Below, in pieces: positions 1 through 12,597 of a stretch of DNA of 64,000 nt. The stretch covers positions 7,626,001 to 7,690,000 of the forward strand of contig NC_064675.1 of NCBI RefSeq assembly GCF_023278565.1, given 5' to 3'. The position numbers and the translations under genes were made by a program. Below the pieces are notes generated by a model. It ran no database searches and was not told where the DNA came from. It saw only the letters and a list, made by a program, of their open reading frames with translations. Positions within the stretch are counted from its first letter, which is position 1, and each line of letters begins with the position of its first letter. This DNA is from Colletotrichum lupini. Its lineage: Eukaryota; Ascomycota; Sordariomycetes; Glomerellales; Glomerellaceae.

Positions 1-2356
1 TACACACCTGCATGAATCCAGGATGACATGCATGGACACCACTCAACGACAGATCTATCCAGCACTTGAAGCCCCACGCATCCTGAGTCCTGCGAGCCTC
101 TCCTGCACGCTTCCTTCTAGACAGAGTTGGTCCAAGCTGAGTGGGGATGGCTGGATGACCAGACGTGGTCCGGGGCCAGTACCATATTGCCGGTATGCAG
201 CATGCTGAGAAAGGAACCGCTGACTGCCATATCAGCCCTGTCATGGCACCGGGGAAGAGAGGGTCTTGGGCCGATATTCACGAGATCTCTGAGTCCGAGA
301 AGAGTCGAGTTGGCAATGCCGCTTTCGTTATCTCCCACGTGGACATCTTGCTGTGCCACCCTTCTCTCATCTCATGATGTTGCCCCCATTGTTAACCGTG
401 TTTCTTCTCGCTTTCTGGTCTCCATCCGCTTTCATCTCGCAAGAGTCTAGTAGGGAAAGCATCCAAAATGACGTGGCAAGCTAGGGTACGAGGTGTTCTT
501 TCGCAACCCCCACTCTCCGCAGCCGAGGATCTAGATCACGGCATGCACCATCCAGACCTTACAGCCGCATACCCCAGTAGAAAGACTCATACCCTGAATA
601 TACCTGCGCTATAATTCTCTGTGTAGCGCAGATGGAACCAGATCCAGCCCAAGACCTTGACGTGGTCGTCCATCTGTCGAAGCTCACCTCGTTGAGGAGG
701 GACAGGCGAAGAGTCTTTCTGCATGAGTCCGGTTACCTCCCGAGCCAGGGCCCAAGGAGCCGGGATTAGTACGCCGGCATCGAGAAGCAAGGGTACCGGT
801 CTGCCAACCACATACAACCGCGACAGGCCGTTGCAATAGTCAAACGCCTACAGCCGACCAAAACGCCACCCTGAACGGCAGTAAATCCGCGATCTTCCTC
901 TCGATCTGGAATCCCGTGACCACCCTTGTCCAGGTAAACACTCTCCGACATGATACCTACCCCCCGGCCGTGGGAAAGACCTAGGCTCGTGGCGTTTTCC
1001 ACGGGGGCGACCCTACTGGGATGCCAGCCAGGGTATAACTGCAGATGCGCAAGTCGGTACCCGGTAGCAAAGGCGGTTCCAAATCGTTGACGATGAAAGT
1101 GGGACTTCGCAACATGGTGATGCGCGATCGAGCCCCAATGGGTGCAATCCAAGCCACCCGTCTGCAGATGAGCACACGGGCTGTCCTGATCCCTGAGCCC
1201 ACACACAAATACAACCCATCTTGCCATCTTCGCGCCGAAGATGTACCCGGGCCGTAGGCACCGCCCGAGAAGTACGATGATACCCTGCAGTTTGGTGGGG
1301 GACACTTCGAAAGAGGCTGAATTCTGACAGATTTGAACGGGGCTTAGTAGAATAGGGAGGGTGTTCTTGACGTTCCATACCTAGATGGGATGCCCGTGGC
1401 AGTATGATCATCAGTGTTGACGGGGACGGCTCGAAGCCGGCCTGGACAAATAAAGCGGCTTCGGATACGCACGATACCCAAAAGGTAAAGGAGACCTCAT
1501 GTATGAGGCTCTTCTGGGGTGAGATCCTCGAGAGGGAACGGGATCATCAGTAGTCGAAAAGCGCTTTCAATATCCCGTAACATCTCTCGAATGAAACCAA
1601 ACCCTGGGTCTGCGGGAAGGACAGCCGAAATTCGACTTTGTACTTGAAGAGGCCTTCCTCCCGTCAAACCGACGATGGCCTGAGCCGGTGTCTATAGTCA
1701 ATCACTCTTCTTTCATCATTCTTATCCCAACAGTCAGTCTTCGTCACATCGGCTGATTCCTGTTCATCGAATATACCTCGCCTCGTGGTCATTAATGTTT
1801 ATTGCTTCACAAGCCTTCATCCTTATTTCCTGACTCCTGTGCTCGAGCCTTCTCCTCCTTCTCCTCCTATTGATATCTGCCACGCGTGACTGGACAGTTC
1901 CACCCGTCTACTCGTTGGCCATCGGCATCAAAGAGCCAAAACGTCTTCACCCCTGACGGCCAGCCACGAGAGAGAACTGGTTCATCTCGCCACCGCTCCC
2001 GCTGGTATCCGCGGATCATCCCCTATACCGCTCTTCTCCCGTCGGAGCGAACACCACATCCTGCTCTTGTAGACATCCGTGGAAACACCCAACGGGATCT
2101 TACACTTGCATCTCGCATCATCCGCTCTAAAATTCTTCACTGATCGCCGAAACCAATCGCTCACAACCTTATTCTTCCTCAACGCACAGCCGGAAGACGA
2201 CATCGTTGCATGCGAGTTGGAAACCTGAACTCGCACAGAAGACACTGATAGAACTTTCAGCAGAAGAAGCGGTGAGACGTTCGGCTTCCTTTCAGCTTCG
2301 CTTCCTCGCCCAGCCCGACGGTCTGTCTGTCTGACGGGCAGCCTCTTTCGTTCAAG
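1..2356. other. No recognisable gene
   Basis: Short overlapping open frames on both strands, none with a recognisable motif, signal peptide or consistent fungal codon bias. The last 600 bases before position 2357 are pyrimidine-rich on the + strand (CTCCTT tracts near 1850), as expected of a promoter and 5' leader for the Myb-like gene that follows. A gene lying mostly to the left of the window edge cannot be excluded. Confidence 0.5.
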
Positions 2357-4032
2357 ATGTTTAAGGTCGCTGCCCCTTGGGGCTTCCATAGCTCGGACAT
2401 CTTTGCCTTTGAGCAGGAGATGAAACTCAAGGCACAGCAACGCTCCAACATCCGACGCCAGAGGAAGCTGTTCGCACGCAACAATCACAAGAATTCTTTC
2501 ACCTTCAGATCCACCCAGCAACCGGGCGCCATGGCGAGTGAGGACTGGTCTTTGGCCGTCATTCCAGACGGTATCCAAGACAGTTTCGAGGTGCGTTGGC
2601 TGTTGAATTTTCTTCTTTCCCCTTTTCTCCCGTTCGCTCAACAATCAACACTCATCAACATCATCATAATCATACTCATCATCATGTGAGATGTGATCAA
2701 GAATATTGCTGACCTTCATCCTCTCGCCTTAGGCTCAACAGCTTCGGAACAGATACCTAGCTGGCACCGCGGGCAGCCCGTACGCTGACCCTGATCATGG
2801 CATCTTCTTTGCCAGAATGCAACAGCTTGACAGTTCTTTGAACGGCAGAAGACAAGTCATGGATCAAAGTCAAACGTGGCAGCCCTTTGGGGTGGCCGAT
2901 ACGACTGATGTCCAGTCCATGTTCGCCCCGATGCCGTATCAATACGATATCTCGCCTATTGATGGTCTTCCGTTGTCGACTTCCAACACCTTATGCCACG
3001 GCATGTCCACCTCCTCTCCCGTCTTCACAGCATCGGACCCAGGCACTAGTTTTGGCAGCTTCTCTTCTGCGGGTGCCCCTCCTACCTTGCTCGACTCCTC
3101 TTCCTTCAACTCGGCAGACGGCAGCACCATCATTACCAGTCCTTCAGACCAGTTCGAGTATGCCAACTCACCCTTCGCCTCTTCATCCATGGTACCTGAA
3201 GACTTCAACGGCATCAAGGCAGCTCCCCAATCACCACCCCCTTTCTCCGAGCCAAACTCCATCCTCTTCTTCCCTACTCCACAGGAGCAGCTCGTTGAGC
3301 ATCAGCAACAGGTGGAGAGCCAACAGGCGGCAATGAGCAGCCATGGTAGCTTCAGGGGGGGCAAAGATGAGCCACTCACCCAGCAGATCATGATGTCCAG
3401 GCCCAGAAAAGAGCTCCCCGAGAAGCCACGCTCATTGCGAGCCGATGATAGCAGTTCCTCTTCCTCACGTCATAGAGCATCTCCAGTTCGCAAGCCTGTC
3501 CCTTCTATGCACAAGACTGAGCTCCGGCCAAAGCAGCCCAAGCCCTGTCGGGCCCAACCTTCTACGCTTGATCTCGCAGAGCGTTCAGCCAAGGACGAAT
3601 ACCTGCTGAAGGCCAAGCAAGAGGGCCTGACGTACCGCGAGATCCGGGCCAAGGGAAACTTTAGCGAGGCTGAGTCGACACTTCGTGGACGTTATCGCAC
3701 TCTCACCAAGAGCAAGGAGGCACGGGTTCGTAAGCCTGAGTGGACCGATAAGGACGTGAGTTATTGCTTGCCATTCTTCCTCATGATTTCTATTTCTTGG
3801 CACCAGCTGACCTTATAACTCGCAGGTCCACCTGCTTCAGAGAGCCGTCCGCAAGTTTGCCAAGGGTAGCGATCCCGCCTCCACCAAGATCCCCTGGAAG
3901 CAAGTCGCCGAATACATCCAAAGGAACGGCGGCTCCTATCTCTTTGGCAACGCCACTTGTCGCAAGAAATGGGACGAGCTCATGATGGGTGCTTCGGGGC
4001 ACCAGATGGGTGTATACGGCGCGATGGAGTGA
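2357..4032 (+). CDS. Myb/SANT-like DNA-binding protein, 487 aa
   Basis: Three exons: 2357-2590, 2733-3755, 3826-4032, with introns of 142 and 70 nt; the frame closes exactly. The middle of the protein is Ser/Pro/Gln-rich and low complexity, as in many fungal transcription factors. The C-terminal 130 residues are basic and helical: a first helix-turn-helix-like unit (YLLKAKQEGLTYREIRAKG) is followed by EWTDKDVHLLQRAVRKF and, across the last intron, by IPWKQVAEYI and a final CRKKWDEL. The spaced tryptophans (EW, PW, KW) are the hallmark of a Myb/SANT repeat. Probable nuclear regulator; target unknown. A second in-frame ATG at 2531 (MASEDWS) sits in a stronger start context (gcgccATGg), so the first 58 residues may instead be leader sequence. 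Confidence 0.72.
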
Positions 4033-4354
4033 TGGATTCGGTTGCATAGAGTGTGCGGGTATAGTCCGAGAAGGCACGGGACGATGCGATCGGCTTTGAT
4101 TCTTGGGGCAACGATGTGATGTGGACAGCGAAATGGTAATTTTTGACAAGTGACATGTCGATTGATGGTAGACCATCGGTGATTGTATTCGTATGGAGAT
4201 CTCGGTATCGAGTGGGATGCGGCTGACTTATCATGTTTGCTTTCTTTTAGTTAGAGTCCTGCCGCTGGGCCAATGTTTGCTTGCATCGCATCTGCAATGT
4301 GTGTTTGCCCCCTCCTCCCTTCCTCCATGGACGTGCATGATGTGTATGGTGCCT
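4033..4354. other. Convergent 3' intergenic stretch
   Basis: Lies between the stop of the + strand Myb-like gene and the stop of the - strand Ap4A phosphorylase gene, so it should hold both 3' UTRs. No further gene is visible. Confidence 0.6.
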
Positions 4355-5448
4355 TCACAGCTTTTTTGTGTGGCTTCCGCCGCTATCCTTTGGAACGCCG
4401 ATTTTCGATAAAACTTCGAGTAATTGGACGCCGTCACCGTCACCTCCTGACCTTAGCGCATCCCATTCGGCCTCGTTTTTGACCAAAGCCGTTCCCGCCA
4501 AGACGGTGCCGTTGAGAGCGAGATTTCCTACGGCCGTACCGTCTTTGAAGATGGCCGCGCCCTCGGCAAGTCGTGGCAGTACCGCCAACCGGTCGCTCGT
4601 CATGGCAAGGTTATAGCTGATGCGCGCGCCGCCATTCCCAGAGTCGTTCTCAGCGCCGATGTGAGATTCCACTGCATCAACCGCCGACTTGAAAAGTGAT
4701 AGATAGATGCCGTGAAGCTCATCCGGGGACATGTCTCGATGGATCGTCTCCGCAAAGGTTAAGAACGGCAGCCCGGAGACGTGCTGCGGGCCAAGCTGTT
4801 TTGCTAGCACGTCCCATCGCGCGCCGTCGGGTAAACCGTCCATCATCCGCGCCACTGGAAGCAGCTGGATGTGCCGGTGAGGCTGACTTGCACCCGAGTG
4901 CGAGCCGCTGTTGAAGAAGGCATATAGCTCGCTGTTATACCCCTGATGTTGTTCGCCGTACTGTCTGTAAGCCTCTATACAAGAGTACGTTGCTGCCAAA
5001 TCGTCGCGCTCCAGGAGATCGGTCTGTTGCTTAAACTCCTTGGTGGCTAGAATGAAGTGCTCAGGAACAATGGCAAACTTGTTCAGCACCAAGTTGTGGC
5101 CCGACGACGATGGAATTTCGGCGATGAACAGCGGGCCCTTCTCGGGACTTTCAAAAGGATCAAAAGGCTTGCGTGGCTCATCGGTCTTCTTGGGCTTCTG
5201 GGCGACCGGCTTGTTCGCCAAGGCGGGGGAGAAGCGGAGTTGGAACTGCGCGGAAGAGTTAATCTAGTTTCAGTTGGAGTTCATGCCAGGGATTTGTGAT
5301 GCAATGCAGACAGACTCACTGGGGTTGAGTTGGCGTTGAGCACTGTGACCTGAGTTGCATAATAGGTCAGGTCGCCATTGGAGCGAGCCTTATTGAATGC
5401 TGCTTTGACAAGCTCCGGCAGGTTAACCGGGGCCTTTATTGGAGACAT
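4355..5448 (-). CDS. Ap4A phosphorylase / ATP adenylyltransferase (Apa1/Apa2 type), 339 aa
   Basis: Two exons on the minus strand: 5448-5320 (43 codons) and 5245-4355, joined across a 74-nt intron with GTGAGT and GCAG ends. The protein belongs to the fungal APA family, which degrades diadenosine tetraphosphate (Ap4A) by phosphorolysis to ATP and ADP in the cytosol. The nucleotidyl-transferase variant of the HIT signature is clear: GSHSGASQPHRHIQLLPV, giving His-x-His-x-Gln with the histidines at about residues 166 and 168. The glutamine in place of the third histidine separates this family from HIT hydrolases. The length matches yeast Apa1/Apa2 (about 320-325 aa). Exon 1 restores the family's N-terminal segment that a single-exon reading would miss. 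Confidence 0.9.
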
Positions 5449-5913
5449 TGATCTATCTGGTACGGGTCAGAGGGACTGGAGTAAATTTGTTGTTGCTGTA
5501 ACGTTGGGAAGAGGAAGAGGAAGACGAAGAGGATGAGGTCACTTTGGGAAGGGACGGGACTGGGAGCTACGGACACCCCAGGAACCCCACCTCGGACCCC
5601 CACATTCACCTTTCTCGCCTCCTTCACCGAGTTTCTCACCGACCAAGGTCTACACCGAAAGACCAGTAACCATAGCGACACATTCATTTCATTTGGAAAA
5701 AACGCAGCCTATGAACAGATCTAAGAGTAGTCTGACCCTTTGATTGCGTGAGATTTGGGAACCTTGCGATTCGCTCGCCGAGTTGAGGTATCCATGGACC
5801 GGCCGGCGAATCGGGAACAATGTCCGAGCAATTTTCGAGTGGAATGTATTTTCTTGTATTATCTGGCATCAGTGCCTATTTTTGGTTTTCTTCTATATGA
5901 TATACCGACTTGC
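5449..5913. other. Intergenic: phosphorylase promoter and FIT gene 3' UTR
   Basis: Both neighbours read leftward, so this stretch holds the 5' region of the Ap4A phosphorylase gene and the 3' UTR of the FIT/Scs3 gene. No conserved frame is seen in it. Confidence 0.55.
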
Positions 5914-6958
5914 CTATATACCAGGCAGACCAACGACTTGGCGGATAGCAGGAATGAATCGAGGGAGAACGTAGACGCCATACAACGCAGCAAGAGCGGT
6001 CACGAGACCGGTGACCTGAATTATACGTTAGCAATGTTGTACAAGGGCGAGAAATTTGATACTATACCTTTTCAAACCATGTGTGGAAGTAGATGGCAGT
6101 CATGAGGAGCATCCAGGAGCTCAGAGCGATAATGGCAGCGGCAAACTTGCCTCCTAAGCCCAAAGCATCACCTGGGACGGGCTCTCCCTTCAAACCTTGC
6201 GCCTCGACTGTTGCGGTCTTTGTAGCACCATCCGTCATGACAACGCTGCGTTCTTCTCTTCTTGAGCCTCTCCAGCGCATAACCACCCACCCGACCTCGG
6301 ACAATAAGAAGCCGGTACCAAGAACCAGGAGGAAGACGTGTCCAGAGATGTCATGACCGCCGCGCCAGCGTCCGCCAGATGCCTTACATGCGACCGCTGT
6401 GAAGACTTCCTTGGCATCTCCTTCACCCATCTCGACCTTCTCTTCAATAATCTCGCACTTTCCGCCCGTCCAGCGGAAGCCTCGGTCAATGAGAGCCGGA
6501 CCAAAGAACCATTGCGTGACGAAGAACCACCAGGTCGTGACCAGCGCCCATCGTAGAGTGCCCTGTACGCGCGCGGTTGCTTGCGCAGTCGCGGGGTGCG
6601 TAAGGATGAAGCCGAAGAAGGCGGCCGTGATCCAGAACCAGCCTCGCTTAACGAATATGACGTTGAACAGGTTCGACTTGCGCGCAAAGTACGACGGCGC
6701 GGAATCTTGTACATGGGCCTGAGCTGCGGGGTCGTATTCCGACGAGCGAACGTCGGGGGAGAGAAGCGAGAAGACGGTGCCGAAGAAGAGGATGACGGGG
6801 AAAGCAGCCAGAACGATCGTCTCGATTGGTGTGGGCAGGTAGGGGCTGTTTCTCGTTGTCTTGAGGGGTGTTGAGGGCGGCGACGTGGTTGCACCGTTGA
6901 GGTCGTCAAGTGCCCGCCTGGTCTTGGACCGCAGGTTTACTGCTGGTGGCGTGTCCAT
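5914..6958 (-). CDS. FIT/Scs3 family ER membrane lipid phosphatase, 330 aa
   Basis: Exon 1 is 6958-6068 and exon 2 is 6015-5914, joined across a 52-nt intron (GTATAG, branch-like GCTAAC, TTCAG). Skipping the intron gives a stop at 6064-6062; splicing adds a 33-residue C-terminal end. About six hydrophobic segments (near residues 44-67, 106-122, 137-156, 205-226 and two near the C-terminus) fit the fat-storage-inducing transmembrane family. The signature GGHDISGHVF at about 201-210 carries the conserved histidines of the family. FIT proteins act in the endoplasmic reticulum as acyl-CoA diphosphatases, and in yeast (Scs3) support phospholipid balance and lipid droplet emergence. The start is the first Met of a short polar N-terminus; an upstream in-frame Met at 7366 only adds leader-like sequence. 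Confidence 0.85.
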
Positions 6959-7727
6959 CGTGATGGTCTTGGGTGTGTGAGAGAGGAAGTTCGGAGTGTT
7001 TGTTATCGCATAAAGGGCAAAGGAAGCTGGGAATGCGCTGGATCGTGAGTGACGATGGTCTCTTAAATCGGCGGGAGGAATGGCGCCAGAGCTTGGAATT
7101 GGAAGAAATCGATGCACAGAGTATGACGTTGCTGCCACATCAAGTGAGGTACCGCGGTACCATAGAAAGGCAGTACGTACCCTGAGTGGATCATGGGGGC
7201 TAAACGCGCGCAGTCGGCCTTTGGGAAACGCCGATCGGCGAATCATCGCCTTTCTTTCTCGGTGAAGGTCACTCGCCGCCTCACACCGAGAAGCCAAGGT
7301 GAGGATTACAAGGTGAGGACACATTGCGAGAGAACTCGAAAGACACCAAAGGAAAGCGGGAGGCAATTACTGGATTATGACTAGGTCATGACGCTTTGGT
7401 TGTTAGTTGGCTTCATAAGAGCATCCAATTTTACAAATCAGTCACACAGGCTACTTCAAGAACGAGATGACTTGGTCAAACTTTGTTTCGTTGAATGGTA
7501 TCAAAATGCCCTTGAGGCAAAACAAGAATGTCAATCCCGCCGTAAAAACCTTCGTGTTCTCACGATCCACGGCCTAATCCCGTTTTCTAGAAACCGTAAA
7601 CTCCCTTGATGCAAGTATGCCTCCTGCCAAATCCCATAGCATAAAAAAGGGGTGTGTTAAGAACATGTAGCCACGCACCACTGGGGCGGACGACTACATC
7701 TAGAAGAAAGTAAACACAGCCACCATC
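6959..7727. other. Intergenic: FIT gene promoter and GH55 3' region
   Basis: Holds the 5' region of the FIT/Scs3 gene and the 3' end of the GH55 locus, both on the minus strand. No independent coding region is supported. Confidence 0.5.
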
Positions 7728-7985
7728 CTAGAAGCGAAGCTCGCGGACGTGCTCGCCAGTGGGCTGGTGGTTGTGGTGATAGACATGGTGACGGACGTGG
7801 TGGTCGGTAATACCCTTGGGAATAGGGAAAGCTTCACCCGGCACGTAGGCACCCGCGTACTTTGGAGCGTACGGGATCGTTAAAACCTCGTGCGGGTAAC
7901 GGCGCTCCTCTCGGAGCACGGTAACTCTCTTCTAGAGGGATCCAGCAACCGCCTCGACGCTGTACCACTTGATGTTGGCCCTCTC
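7728..7985 (-). other. Coding-like extension of the GH55 frame beyond two TAG codons
   Basis: After the GH55 TAG (7988-7986) the same frame runs 17 sense codons to a second TAG (7934-7932), then 67 codons to a TAG at 7730-7728. Codon choice stays gene-like (GAG, AAC, ATC, AAG, TAC, GTC, CTC) and the peptide is non-repetitive with a His-rich end (DHHVRHHVYHHNHQ). Both TAGs sit in nearly the same context, CCCTCTAGGAGAG and CCCTCTAGAAGAG. I found no GT-AG intron that removes either stop and keeps frame. It may be a recently truncated tail, a readthrough extension, or chance. Confidence 0.4.
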
Positions 7986-10465
7986 CTAGAGGGGAGCCTG
8001 GAACATGGCCACAGTGGCGCAGAAGTTGTTGCGGTTGTCAGTGTCGAGCGCAGCGCCCTTGCCGTTGACCGTAACCATGTTGATGGCCGCCTTGGTGCTG
8101 AGACCAAAGAACTTGACATCCGAGTTCTCGAGAGAGACCATGTGGTCCTGGCAGTTGTTCTCACCAACGCAAACCTGGTCGTAATTGTTGAAGAAGCTGT
8201 ACAGGCCGGCACCGTAGATGAGAATGTCCTTGGAGTTGATGGCGCGGACACCCCAGGTACGAGCGCACTTGTCACTCTGGCCGGTGCAGAAGGTCTCAAA
8301 GTTGGGGTCGAGAATGGCGTTGTTGACCGTGAAGGGCGTCTTGGCGTCGGGGTTACCCTGGAAGTAGGCCGTCTCGGTCTGGATATGAGCCATGTAGACG
8401 TTGGAGGCGTTGTTGAACTGGTAGTTGTAGAGAACGCTGTGCTCGGAGGCGGTACCCCAGAACCAGGTGCCCTTGGTAGCCTCGCAGAGAACACCACGGC
8501 CGTTGTAGATGTTGATCTGGGCCTTGCGGTCGGGAAGATCGAGCTCGTGGTCGGCAACCCACCACCAGGTGTTCTCAAAGTAGCCAGAAGACTGGGCCGT
8601 CATGTGGGTGAGAAGGTAGGCACCGATGCACTCAGGGTTGGCGGTCGTGGTGACGTTGGGGTTCTTGGCGCACTTGTCGGACTGAAGCTGGGTTCCGGCG
8701 CTGCCTCCAATGCGGAAGTGAACATCCCAGAGGCCAGCGGCGCCAGGGGTAGAGCCAGCAATGTTGTACTCCATGAGGATGGCACCAGCCTGGGGGCCCT
8801 GGGTCTGGACGATGATATCGCTCATCTCAAAGGTACCAACGTCGCCGGCCTTACCGATGCGAAGCATGACCTTGGGATTGGCCTGGTCCTTGAAAGCGGC
8901 ACCGTTGGCCATGAGAAGAGGCCAGACCTCGCCAGTGATCTTGATGTCCTTGGGAACCTCGATCGTGTCGGAGATGATGTAGGCACCGTGGTCAAAATAG
9001 ACAATGTCGTTGGGGCCGGCCTTGTTGAACAGGGCCTGGATGGCAGCGGTATCATCACTCTTACCGTCACCCTTGCAGCCGTTGGCCTTGGCGCTGAGGA
9101 AAGAGCTGGCAGGGACATTGGCGTACTGAGGCTTGCTGCGGGTAACAACCTTGCCATCGGAAGCGAGAAGACCAGCGGGCTTGACAATAGCGTCCTGGGC
9201 AGCCTGAACAGCCTTACCCTGACCGGCAGTGCCAGTGTAGGTCTTGCCCTGGACGAAAGATCCAATCTTTTGGTTACCAGCGAGCACGGTGGCCTTGGTG
9301 TCGACGATCTGGACGGCGGCGGGGACGTTGGAAGTCATGTCGACGTTGTCAAGGATCAAGCTACCGTTGGTGGACGAAGACGAAGGGTTGTAGGCAGTCA
9401 AGACGCCGACAGGAGTGTTGCTAATGACGCTGTCGAGCAGGAGAACGGAGCCGACTGTCTGAGCACTGGCACCACCGTTGGACATGTCGATACCGACGCC
9501 GCAGTTGTTGATCTTGAGGTCCTGGAAGGTCCACAGCCAGTTCCAGTTCATGTAGACGGCCGTCTTGCAGTTGTTGAAGGTCATGTTACGGGTAGTGAAC
9601 TGCTGGGAGCCCATGAAGGCACCGTACTTGCCTCCGTTGAAGGTCAGGTCGGTCATGAAACCTCCAGAGCCGTTATCGATGAAGATACCCTGCTGGACGT
9701 TGGCGTCGCCACCATCGGTGCGCATGTTGAAGACGATGTTCTGGAGACTGGTAGCCTGGGCAACCTGCCAGTGAATGCCAGCACCGGAGGTGAAGGGCAT
9801 GCCGGTCAGGTCAATGTTGAAGTTGCGGACAAGCTTCCAGAAGTCTAGGGACGAAAAGTTAGCAACTGGACATCACAAGTTGTTTGGGATATCAAGCAAG
9901 TACGTACTGTTCTGGTTGGTATGGGCGTTGTTACCCTGGTCGTCGTACGGGTTGGCATCGATGACGGCCATACCGGTGAAGCTAGCAGCGGCCTTGATGG
10001 TGGGAAGCTGAGTGGCATCTCCAACCATGTGAGTGTAGTACTTCATGACAATAGGCTTGGAGACAACGTAGGTGCCAGCGGGGAAGTAGACGAGAGCGGG
10101 AGTGGTAGTCTGGGAGTCACAGCCAAAGCCGCAGCGGTTTCCCTCGTCCATAGCTGGTGTGAGGTTAGCACACTATTTTCTTTTGCTTCAAGAGAAGGAA
10201 ATCACATACCAGCCTGAATGGCGACAGTGTCGTCGGTAGAGCCATCACCCTTCGCGCCAAAGTCCTTAACGTTGCGGAAGATCTTATAGTTGGCGTCACC
10301 AAAGGCGGAGACACCGCGGCGCTCAATCGAGGCGACCCAGAAGCCGGCAGCAGCGTCAGGAGTAGCGGCCTGGGGAACCGGAGCAGGCGCGGGAGCTGCG
10401 AGGACGTCCGCCGAGAACAGGCGCAGGGCCAGGACGGCGGCCGTAAAGACCGTAGAGAAACCCAT
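7986..10465 (-). CDS. Secreted GH55 beta-1,3-glucanase, 786 aa to the first stop
   Basis: Three minus-strand exons: 10465-10210, 10153-9908 and 9844-7986, with introns of 56 and 63 nt (GTATGT/CAG, GTACGT/TAG). A signal peptide is followed by an Ala/Pro-rich stretch. Two right-handed beta-helix (pectate-lyase-3-like) halves follow, each opening with a GDG-S-DDT-AIQA motif: DFGAKGDGSTDDTVAIQA near residue 70 and CKGDGKSDDTAAIQA near residue 425. Tandem halves of this kind are the layout of glycoside hydrolase family 55, which cleaves beta-1,3-glucan outside the cell, acting on fungal wall, callose or storage glucan. The family's usual C-terminal stretch (RNNFCATVAMFQ) sits just before the stop at 7986. 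The frame continues beyond that stop; see the next entry. Confidence 0.9.
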
Positions 10466-12573
10466 TGCGAGGAAGCACAGCCAGCTGTTTGAGGTTCTCT
10501 TGTGTTTGGATGGTTGTAAGGAAGGTGAAGACTGAGAAGAAGGTTGGCGGTTAGCTCTCAGTCTCGACTGAAGGAAGTGGTGTTGAAGGTGTTGATGATG
10601 ATGGAAGAAAATTCCAAACAAATCGCAACTTCGAGGGGATGTGGAAGTAGCTCGAGACTGCTCGAGGAAAGTTGTTTCAAGAAAGGAAAGACTATAATAT
10701 TTGTTTTCTTTGTACCAGGCCGGGATGATGTGAAAAGTGTGATAGGGCTTAGAAGCTGATGACCCTCGATATCGACATCACGAACCATCCACACCTTAAG
10801 TATGGAGGGCGCGTGAGTGTCAGTGACTAACTGACAATCGACTCGCACCGGCCCGCTCTCCACGAACAGCCTTGTTGTCAGTGACTAAAAGGACTGCTGT
10901 GCATCACAAGCCTGGATCATGTCCTATTGTTCCTCCTTCGGACGAGACAAGGTCTCTTTCACTCGGCGAGCCCCCCTTGGACCCAGACTGGCCTGGACTC
11001 AGATGACAGGTCCCACGTCACGGTACTTCTTGTAGAAGATACCGTTGCCACCAACCCAAGAAGCCAAGAGGAACTGATATTAAGAGCCGAGACAATAGGC
11101 CGGTGGTTCGGGAGGGTGTAGGGAAGGAGACAAGCCACGGGACCGGTATCGAAGAGCAACGATGTACAACACTCACCAGAGTAAGGTTGAAAAGTGACAA
11201 CAGCGGGTGACGGCCGATCGAGGCTCGGTTTTTTTCTTGGTGCAAAGAGTGACTTGGAACGAATCGAAACAGCAGAGTGTGGTAGAATATCCCACCTCTT
11301 GGCTTTTGGATACACGCAACGAAAAGGAAAGAACGTCGATGGGAGGACGAGGGTGTGAGGTCGAGACAACAGCAGAGGAAGGGATGGACCACAAACGTAG
11401 AAGAGGTTGACGGCGACATGATCGTCTTATATTGACCTTACCTTTTGGGCAGTCCCCTGCCTCGCCGGACGATTTATCGCCATGGTGGCGGCGGCGGCAG
11501 TCGGACCTCTCCTCCTCCCAGTCTGAAGCAAAGCAAGGCCCTGGATCCCGGTTCACAACCCCCAAGAGCCGTCCGTCAAAGAAAGGTACGGATACTCAAC
11601 GACTGGATCTCGGCCTTCTGGGCAGCCAAGCAGGGCCAGTAGGGTTGTATGACCGGGGAAGGGAAACTGAATGATTGAGTGAGAAGGGGGGATATTGGAC
11701 GTCCGTGGCCCGCCCGAGCTCGACAAAAAACCTAGCCAACAAGTACAACAGCTAACCTTAGTCCTTCTTTCTTTACTACCACCCCTCGCCCAGCCGACTT
11801 GCCGCGCTGGATAGGTAATCCTGGCAGAGCACAAAAATGCGATGAAACAAGGATCCAGAGGGGGGCGCTATTGGTTGGGAGGGGATATAGCTTCAAACAG
11901 AGCTAGGATGGGGGGGTGGTACGCTGTGAGGTATTGCCAGCAGCAGACAGAGTAAGTCAAGCGACGTGCGCGCGAGGCGAGGCGAGGCGAGAGAGTTGGT
12001 GAGTGAGAGAATGAGAGTGACAGACAGACGCAGAATAGAGAAGCATACGCAAGTAGTTCGGACGAAAAGGCCCTGTCCGGAGCAGTTCAGGGGGTTAGTC
12101 AATGCGATGCGACAGCCGCCCCTAGTCCAGTAGTCCGGGTTGGACCACCGGGCCCCCCTTCAACCTGGCGATCTGTCGACCTTGTTCTGGGTATATCCAC
12201 CGTTGGTGGTGTTCTGGTGGTGAGAGGTTGATTGAATCGCATGCAGGAATAGGTAAACGGCCCAAGGTTTAGTTTCCCAAGGGACTGTCATGATCCCTGC
12301 ACCGCCTCCGTTTCCCGCATGAAAATGATCTTTCGGGCGAGATCTGTCGGTCCTCGAGGCCTCGCCTTCATGATGGGACGCAGGAACCTGGCCATTTGGG
12401 CAGTCGATTCTAGGGGAAAGAAAGGAGACTCCACGTGCAGGGAGAGGAAAGTAAGCGAAGGCGGAGGATCAGCCAGCCCGCCCCCAAGGAAACTGTAGAC
12501 ATGTCATCCAACGGCTCATCTACGAGCCATGCTGTGGCTGGAGGAAACAGAACGAAGGTCAGTTCCGTCTGTC

Positions 12574-12597
12574 AGAGAGAGAGAGAGAGAGAGAGAG
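12574..12597. repeat. (AG)n microsatellite
   Basis: Twelve perfect AG units in the gene-poor stretch upstream of the GH55 gene. Confidence 0.9.

Noticed and set aside
766..1305. 179-codon minus-strand open frame near the window start
   Set aside because: No motif, no consistent codon bias, and it overlaps equally long frames in other registers.
7932..7988. Intron explanation for the two GH55 TAG codons
   Set aside because: No proper GT donor in the preceding 150 bases gives a normal-length, frame-keeping intron ending at either CTCTAG; the only candidate between them is 37 nt and breaks frame.
7890..9848. 652-codon open frame on the + strand across the GH55 gene
   Set aside because: It is the antisense shadow of the GH55 exons: long because codon bias on the minus strand suppresses stops, and the Val/Gly/Asp/Leu-rich product has no domain.
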